DNA from: Microbotryum silenes-acaulis
Lineage: Eukaryota; Basidiomycota; Microbotryomycetes; Microbotryales; Microbotryaceae
DNA: 64,000 nt
Assembly: GCA_003665825.1 (NCBI GenBank)
Contig: QPFY01000004.1
Location: forward strand, 1,674,001 to 1,738,000
Direction: 5' to 3'
The notes under the pieces were generated by a model that saw nothing but the letters and a program-made list of their open reading frames with translations, did no database searches and was not told where the DNA came from. Shown here piece after piece: positions 57,566 to 64,000 of the stretch (positions are counted from its first letter, which is position 1; every line of letters starts with the position of its first letter). Made by a program: the position numbers and the translations under genes.

Positions 57566-59125
57566 TCATCTGAACGCCGCGACCGGCCCGTTACCCCCCG
57601 TCTTCAACGTCGTCAAATCCTCATCCGCTTTCCCCTCCGAAGCATTTCCCGCCCCCCCATTCCCACTCGCCTGATTGGTTCCCGATCCATAACTATCAGT
57701 CCGTTGCAACATCCCCCCACTCAACGACCGATTCATCCTCGTCGTCGTCGTCTTGGCCACGCCTACGCCCGCTCCACCCTTTTCCTCCCCAACCCCACTA
57801 TTCGTACCACTCGGCCCTTCCGTCGTCGTCGTCATCGTCGAATTCACCAAAACCGCATTCTGCATCCCAATCAAACTCGTTCGTCTCGGCCTCGTCATCG
57901 TCGTCGTCACCACCCCGCCCGTTCCCAAAACAGGCGTCGAAGCTCTCTCCGAACCTTCTTCCTCCCATAACGTTTCGGCCATCGAAGTTTCGGTCCCACT
58001 ATCCGTCGCCAAAGAGTTACCCCTCACGTGCGTATAACGATGTCCCGAAGATCCTGATAAAGAACGTCGAGTAGCAAGTTGAGGTCGAGCACCTAGAGGG
58101 GCTCGAGAGGTTCGGGTCCCGTGAACGGGGTTTTGGCCAAAGGTGAGCGAAATTCCTCGGGGACGGGTTTTGGGTAAGGTCGCGTAAGTGTTGCGACGTA
58201 GGTGGAGCGCGTACGAGTAGAGGCAGAGGATGAAGTAGATCTGTGTTTTGAAAAAGAAAAAGAAAAGAAAAAAGCCAAAACAACGCGCGGGGGATTTTGG
58301 GGAGGTTAGGGAGGACGAGAATGACACCAAGTCAGTTGGCCTAGTCGCGTTCCCCATCTCCCGTGTCTTTTCCTCCCTTCCGAACCAACCTTGAGTAACC
58401 ACCCAACCATTAAAACCGCTGCACTGAACCCCCTTTCACCTTTCCAAACGGCCTGAGCAGCCGCCTTCCTCGCCGCATCATCCAAAAACGTGCCACTCGA
58501 AGCCGACCCCTCGGACATCATCTCCTTTTGCGCATCCGAATTCGCGACCCTTCGACCGTCATGAGGTACGTAGATGTACCACACGACGGCGAATAGGGAG
58601 GTGAAGATGGTACCTACGCAATGGTCGAGGGCAAAGAGGTGAGCGTAAAAAAGAACTTTGGGGCCGTTCTCCTGTAGTGCAGGAACGTGCGATGGAGAGG
58701 CAAGAGAGAGAGAGAGAGAACGGGAAAACGCGTCAGAGACGAGGAAGAAGAAGAAAAGTTGAATCCTCACCCTCATTCCCGATTTCCGATTTCAGTAACA
58801 CACCTCTGCAATTTTTTTCAACCCCCACAATACGCCAACGAGCGTTGCGATCGAATAGAGGTACATGGTTAATTGACTCAGAGGTTGGGCCAACGTGCCC
58901 CCCGTTAAAACGGCCATCATCCCGTACGCTCCGGCGACTTTGTTCAAAACGGCGAAGAGGGAAATGATGCTGACACCTGGAGGGACCAATTGGGGTGTTC
59001 AGTCGAGGAGGAGGAGGAGGAAGATCCTAGACTGTGGGGGACGACTGACCGAGCTTGAGGTCCATGCCGATGAAGGACCCAACGGGAAAGCGGATCGGGC
59101 TCTTGAAGCGGAGATTGCCGACCAT
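57566..59125 (-). CDS. KEI1: inositol phosphorylceramide synthase regulatory subunit Kei1
   Basis: Exons 59125-59050, 58976-58804, 58671-58390 and 58240-57566 give 401 residues. The Kei1 core is strongly conserved: MDLKLGVSIISLFAVLNKVAGAYGMMAVLTGG, LSQLTMYLYSIATLVGVLWGLKKI, VLFYAHLFALDHCVGTIFTSLFAVVWYIYVPHDGRR, GFSAAVLMVGWLLKIYFILCLYSYALHLRRNTY (described in pieces; introns interrupt them). Four hydrophobic segments are visible. Kei1 is needed for the activity and Golgi location of the IPC synthase Aur1, a fungus-specific step in sphingolipid synthesis. A C-terminal tail of about 200 residues, Thr/Ser/Gly-rich and basic (TTTMTRPRRTS), follows the last helix; it contains Lys/Arg sites that could serve the Kex2 cleavage known for yeast Kei1, an inference. 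Confidence 0.92.
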
Positions 59126-59607
59126 GTTGATGATGTTAGCGTTGTGAGAGGATTGATCAAGACCTGTTCCAGTTTGTAAAAGTTTGAGCGAGCTGAAGGT
59201 GCTGAGGATGACTGGACTTGAGGTGCGATCGCGGTCGATTGGTTGATGACGACGACGAATTGAGGGCTCGGTCGAGGAGCGGAGCCTACGGTATTGAGCT
59301 CAGAGCGACGACGATGGTCGGACGCGTCTATGGAAGACCTTCTGCGATATCCTCGAGATGATGAGCCGTATCGATCAACTGCACCGCCACATCCAGCAGC
59401 GCGGCCGTAAGGTGCAAAGGGGCGGAAGCGGTCAGTTCGTCGAAGGAGCCCACCTAATAAAACCTGTCCCACCAGAGTCCCCGTTTGGCAACTTCCGACG
59501 CCGATGACTTGCAGACGGGTCCCACAGCCAATGCGAAAGCGAGAAAATTGCGATTATCATCATCCCAACTTTTGGCTCTAGATCGTGTAGTACCCCAAAC
59601 CCCGTCT
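59126..59607. other. spacer between Kei1 promoter and F-box/LRR 3' end
   Basis: 482 bases, tandem genes on the minus strand; no other gene seen. Confidence 0.4.
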
Positions 59608-62270
59608 TCAAAACAAACTACTCTTCGAGTCCGTCGTCGCGAATCCGATCCCCCTCTTATCACACGCCATCTTGACCCTCCTCCGTTCGGTAGGTAACCA
59701 TTCGCCGCCCATATTACTCAATTCCAACTGCTTCAACCCTTGCGCCCAAGTTGTACTCGCTTCTTCCTCCTCCTCCCCATCAATCGCCATTGAAAGTGCT
59801 TCGATCGTCAAAGTTTGTTCGACGGCGTTGACAGGAATCGTCAGAGTGAGATGGCGCAAAGGGAGTTGAACGAGTTTAGGAATGAGCGAAGCTTCGTATC
59901 GTCGTCCATAGAGTTCGAGATGTCGGAGGTTGGGACAAGACAAAATGATCATTTCAAAGAAAGGGATCGGATCTTCTTCGGCTGGAGCAGCGGCACCACC
60001 AAAGATGTTGCCATTCGGCCCCATCGGCGGCATCCCCCCACCTGGTCCACCGGGCCCGCCACCAAAGACGAAACGTTGTTGGTGTTGGCCGGGGGGAGGG
60101 CCTCGTTGGCCTGCAAAAGGGGGTGGGTTACCTGCAGCAGCACCAGCGGGGGGTCCACCTCCGCCACCACCGGCGCCACGGTTCAGGTTCGCTGGTACAT
60201 TGCCACCGGCTTGTGGGGCCGGTCCTGGTCCGCGTGCGGCGATCCCCCCTGCGCCTCCTCCAAATGCAATCGGAATCGCTGCCGGAACAGAAAATGATCA
60301 ACAGCTCGGACCGAGACCACTCAACCTCGCGCGCAGAACGCATCACTCACCAACCGTAATCGCCGCCTGGATAAGCGGTGCGAACCCAGCTCCAAAGCCC
60401 CTGCCCAACGCCTCGGACTCATCATCCGCCGCCGGAGTCTTGATCCTCAAACCTCTCAACCCACCCCCAATCGTGCCAAACAAAATCCCCAGTCGATCCA
60501 ACCTCTCGTCTACAAGTTCGGACTGCGTCCAATTGGATGCTGCGTGCGCGGCTTGGTCGAGGTCGTAGATGAAGGCGAGCTCGGTCAAGCGTGAGGATTT
60601 GAGGAAGAGACAATGGAGTTGCGAGACGGAGAAGAGCACAGTGGGGCACCAAAATCGACGCAAGGCGGGAAGACATGATTTGAATTGGGACGAAGGGGGT
60701 GAGGGATCGACGTAGCCCGTGATGTTTAGTGCACGCAAGTCCTTGAGCGTTAAGAAACCCTTGATGTCGTCCATCGAGACCGGGGCGCCGTACACGAGCT
60801 CGTCGAGCGAAGGCAAGCATTCGACGATCAACTCGGACATGCGCACGCCACCGGTGAATTGATCGAAGCTGTCAAGATTACGTGGCCGTGAATAGGCGAT
60901 ATCGCGATCGACGATGATGCACAGCCGACGGAGGTGAGGTACTTGGCGGATGATGTCGGGCAAGAGGAAGCCATAGTCGTGCTTGGCTTGACGAGAGTCC
61001 TCGAATGAGCTGCAGAAGTGGCACGTCAGCACGGGAGCGTAGGTTTGTGTATCTCTCGAATAATATGACTCACAGCAGCTGTAGATGTAAGGAACGCAGG
61101 CCCAATGCGATGCTCGGTTGCTGCTGTAGCCGACGCGAGAGGTTGGGCAGCATCTTAAGCTCAAGCACGAGTGTTTCCGAGTGACAGATTGGTCTGCAGC
61201 AGGAGCGGACTGCATGGAGCGGACTCAAAGAGTAAGCTGGGCGTACAAGACCAAACGTGTTCCCTCACTCACACATCTTGTTTACGCGTGCGAGCGAATT
61301 TATCTCGGTCCAAGCTCGGATGGCACGTTGGGTATGAGAGTAGTCTAGGTGGGGGTCGTGGTAGGCCAGGGACTTGAGATGATCGACAATGACGAGGATT
61401 ACATCCATCGGTAGACGGTTGATGGCTCTCTTGCCATATGCGACGGGGCTGAGTGGGATGAAGAGTGGGGAGAGTCAATCGAGCCAATCTCGATGGTCGG
61501 GAGTAGGGCCCAAGATCCGGGAAAACTGACTCATGAGGGGCCGGCTTGACCTTGTCAGAGGATGCGGCTCGAGTGTGGTGTGATGTTGACTTGTCGTTCA
61601 AGAGTTGGAACAAGAGTTGGAACAAGTCCCTCTTGGTGAGAGGTCTGTCGAGTTCTGGATGAGAGAAGAGGAGGATGCGCGATGAGCTCGCCCGAGTCAA
61701 AAGTGACAGGGGCCAACTGAGGGACTGGTAAAAAAAGGTGGGGCGGCATCTTTGAGACTGACGGGTTTGTAAAGCGAGTTGGAGTACATCGACGGCTTGA
61801 TCGACCTGTTGTTTTGACCAGGTGATGGATCCATCGGGGGTTTGACTACTCTGCTGCTGGACATCTTGGATGAGACTTTCCAGTTCGTGGCAACTATCTC
61901 TGTCTCGGGGCTGAGCTTGCTCGTCGTCGTCATCGTCGTCGTCCTGAGCTGACGCCGAGCCAGATGCCGTCCCACCCGTCGCCGATGCCAATGATGAGAT
62001 CAAAAAAGGATGATGGGCATGCGGCATGGATACATCGTTGAGCCAGGACGATCCCGCATCGGTGTCGGTTGTGATCGCGAGACCATCAGAGTCGATCGGC
62101 TCCGTCTCCGTCTCTGGCTCGTTCGGTCGCTGGCGTTGACTGGGACGGCGCTCAAGTGGAGTTTTACTGTCAGGCGCCCCTGATAAGCTTGATGCTTGGC
62201 CGGGTGCACTCGTATTGGAATAGTCATCGTCATCGGCTGCACGTTTGGCCGGTCTGTTGACTGAACCCAT
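59608..62270 (-). CDS. F-box/LRR protein with internal Gly/Pro-rich insertion
   Basis: Exons 62270-61531, 61448-61273, 61209-61074, 61009-60351 and 60278-59608 give 793 residues. The N-terminal ~245 residues are polar and carry an acidic run (QDDDDDDDEQ). An F-box-like segment follows at the second exon: AINRLPMDVILVIVDHL with ARVNK at its end. C-terminal to it lie irregular leucine-rich repeats (LVLELKMLPNLSRRLQ, LGLRSLHLQLL, VPHLRRLCIIVDRD, CLPALRRFWCP, SCPNLRHLELYGRRY, GLKQLELSNMGGEW). A Gly/Pro/Ala/Gln-rich insertion of about 90 residues (PFAGQRGPPPGQHQQ and neighbours) interrupts the repeats. Likely an SCF-ligase receptor; target unknown. The F-box frame depends on the intron 61530-61449, chosen because it joins both open parts. 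Confidence 0.82.
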
Positions 62271-62739
62271 GCTGTGGTGGAGTTGGGCTCCGGCCTTCGA
62301 GACGTGGACTGGTGGAGGGAGAGAGTGATCAGCCAAGCCGCGGCCAGGCACACCGTCACCGGTGTGATTGACCCGACCCGACTGGGCCTCGCATGCCTCG
62401 CCGATCGACGGGCCTGAGCGAGCGACAGGGAGGTCCGTGCGAGTGGACGCGCAGGTGGCCCGAGTCGGCCGTTGTCTGCCGTCGTACGCTCTGAGGCTCT
62501 CTGAGGTCGATCTGAGGCGCGACAACGCACCCTCCATCCTGCCTACCTCTCCACGCTGTCCACTACCTACGCGTTGTGCCTGCCTAACCCCTGAACCGCT
62601 CTGCGCCTACCTCGAGCCCTGAGCCACCCAACCTGTTGCACCTCCAACTTGGCCATCAGCATTCACTCCCGGACCCACATCCGCATACGCATCCCCTACT
62701 ACTGACCTTTGTCTCCGCGTACAGTTCACATCTTGAAGC
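62271..62739. promoter_or_regulatory. divergent promoter region, F-box/LRR / THP3
   Basis: 469 bases between opposite start codons; no other gene seen. Confidence 0.5.
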
Positions 62740-64000
62740 ATGGCCACTACCAACAACACTTGGCCACCTGCTCTCAAGTCAGTCCGATCATCACCCATCA
62801 CCAGCCATGACGACCCACTGACGTTCGTTCCCACCCACCCGTATGGGTTCATTCCACCCTTCCTCTCGTCATTCGCCCCTGTTTTCCCCACTCCACACTT
62901 TCTATAGAGCCTTTGTCAACGACACATTCGCGAAATGCACCGACAATAACCGTCCCGCGGTCGAGAAGGAGCTCAAGGCGCTCATCTTTGACGCCTTCAA
63001 GCGCAGCAAAGAGGAGCTCTGGAATATTGACTGGTCAAAGGTCGAGCTGGAGAGGTGAGTCGACGAACAAGCTCAGCTCTGTATGACTCTGCTGACCCGG
63101 TCCTTCCTTCATCACAGCCTCAAACCACCGTCCAAGAAGCGCAAGTGAGTCCGGCGCACATGAGACCGCCCATATACCCTCCGTCCCTCCCCACACGCAC
63201 TAGACTGACCTCACCTCTACGTGTTCCCAGAATCGCTCACAAAGCTCCTTCCATCGTCCACTCATCACCCGCATCCTATGGCATCACCCATGGCCTCGAA
63301 AACCATCGCCGAGAGGAGCGAGCTCGGCGCTTCAACAATGGTTCCCCGCTCGGCAACGGGGTCGCATCCACTTCTTCCTCTTTTGCAGCGAACCCACCAG
63401 GGCGATTGGCCCAGGCAGGCGTCAACCCTTTGTTTCACAGCTCGACGCCCGAGCCGGATGGCGTGTATGATCCGGTGCGTTTCTCTCGTTGAGCAGAGGT
63501 GTCCGAGCATGGACTCATCTTCGGTTCGTCACTCAGAACGTCATCGATTGGGATCATCACACCATCGTCGGTACCAGCACGGTACTCGAGAAGCGCTTCC
63601 TGCGCCTGACCTCCGTAAGATCATGACATACCCAAGAGTCAAGATCTGCTGTTGACCCCGCTCCTTATGTCTTTTGCAGGTCCCTGATCCTTCGACAATA
63701 CGACCTCTGTCGGTATTGAAAAAAAGCTTTGAGGTGCTCAAACAAAAGTGGAAAGATGGCGAGGTGACCTACCCGTGGATCTGCGACCAGTTCAAGAGTA
63801 TGCGGCAGGACTTGACCGTGAGTGCGGTCGGTCCGGCAAGCGTTTCTGGCCACTTCAGCTGATTTTGCTTATCCCGCCGATCACACTGCGCAGGTGCAAC
63901 GAATAAAGAACGAGTTCGTTGTCCAAGTTTACGAGATCCACGGTCGACTAGCATTGGAGAATGTGGGTCCCAACACGTCTTTCATGATTTCTGTCGAAGC
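62740..64000 (+). CDS. THP3: Thp3-like SAC3/GANP-family protein (5' part)
   Basis: Exons 62740-62777, 62908-63054, 63118-63144, 63231-63474, 63537-63614, 63680-63817 and 63894-63962 are in frame; the gene runs past the window edge. The N-terminus AFVNDTFAKCTDNNRPAVEKELKALIFDAFKRSKEELWNIDWSKVEL and the signature NVIDWDHHTIVGTSTVLEKRFLRLTSVPDPSTIRPLSVLKKSFEVLKQKW (across two introns) are typical of Thp3/LENG8-type proteins; YPWICDQFKSMRQDLTVQRI and EFVVQVYEIHGRLALEN open the SAC3/GANP domain. Thp3 works with Csn12 in transcription elongation and mRNA processing. A basic motif PPSKKRKIAHK may be a nuclear localisation signal. Exon 3 is only 27 bases. Confidence 0.92.

Noticed and set aside
1..64000. 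tRNA, rRNA, CRISPR, complete transposon or biosynthetic cluster
   Set aside because: I looked for tRNA B-box-like GGTTCGANTC in a foldable context, rRNA segments, spaced repeats, reverse transcriptase/transposase motifs and clustered tailoring enzymes; none could be supported by eye.

Overview
This 64 kb window is nuclear DNA of a filamentous or yeast-like fungus, almost certainly a basidiomycete and probably of the Pucciniomycotina/Microbotryomycetes type (the lineage is inferred from intron density and gene content, not from a marker). Nearly every gene is cut by many short GT-AG introns (about 50-230 bases), two by GC-AG introns, and several contain micro-exons of 13-25 bases. Most gene models below were built by joining exons until the reading frame closed and the family motifs ran on without a break.

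Left part (1-30 kb) is loose and accessory-like. It holds an LRR protein, a C-terminally truncated member of an uncharacterised fungal family, a Baeyer-Villiger-type flavin monooxygenase, three tandem CFEM GPI-anchored surface protein genes (one intact, two with broken frames), a membrane-anchored short-chain dehydrogenase, an unrecognised 14-exon gene coding for 583 residues, an MFS transporter, LC8 dynein light chain and a velvet-domain regulator. Long stretches between these genes carry no convincing gene, but contain GC-rich near-palindromic repeats (15.1-15.4 kb), a 19-base motif in inverted orientation at 14.88 and 20.34 kb, and simple-sequence tracts.

Right part (30.9-64 kb) is compact and conserved. 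Genes mostly alternate in strand, so short convergent (75-513 base) and divergent (287-701 base) spacers predominate. In order: TFIIIA (-), Tim23 (+), eIF3h (-), Pex16 (+), SH3BGR-like protein (-), ABHD12-like lipase (+), DMT-superfamily transporter (-), Gfo/Idh/MocA oxidoreductase (+), a putative eIF4E-binding low-complexity protein (+), dynein intermediate chain (-), tRNA-splicing endonuclease Sen2 (+), IPC-synthase subunit Kei1 (-), an F-box/LRR protein (-), and a Thp3-like SAC3/GANP protein (+) that runs off the right edge.

The genes form no pathway cluster. The functional links visible are: two subunits of the same motor (LC8 and the dynein intermediate chain, which carries a KSIQT LC8-docking-like motif); translation (eIF3h, the eIF4E-binder); Pol III and tRNA biology (TFIIIA, Sen2); and organelle biogenesis (Tim23, Pex16). 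The most unusual locus is the CFEM array, where all three paralogues share an exon plan with a 22-base micro-exon before the GPI-signal exon, while two copies show single-base frame breaks.
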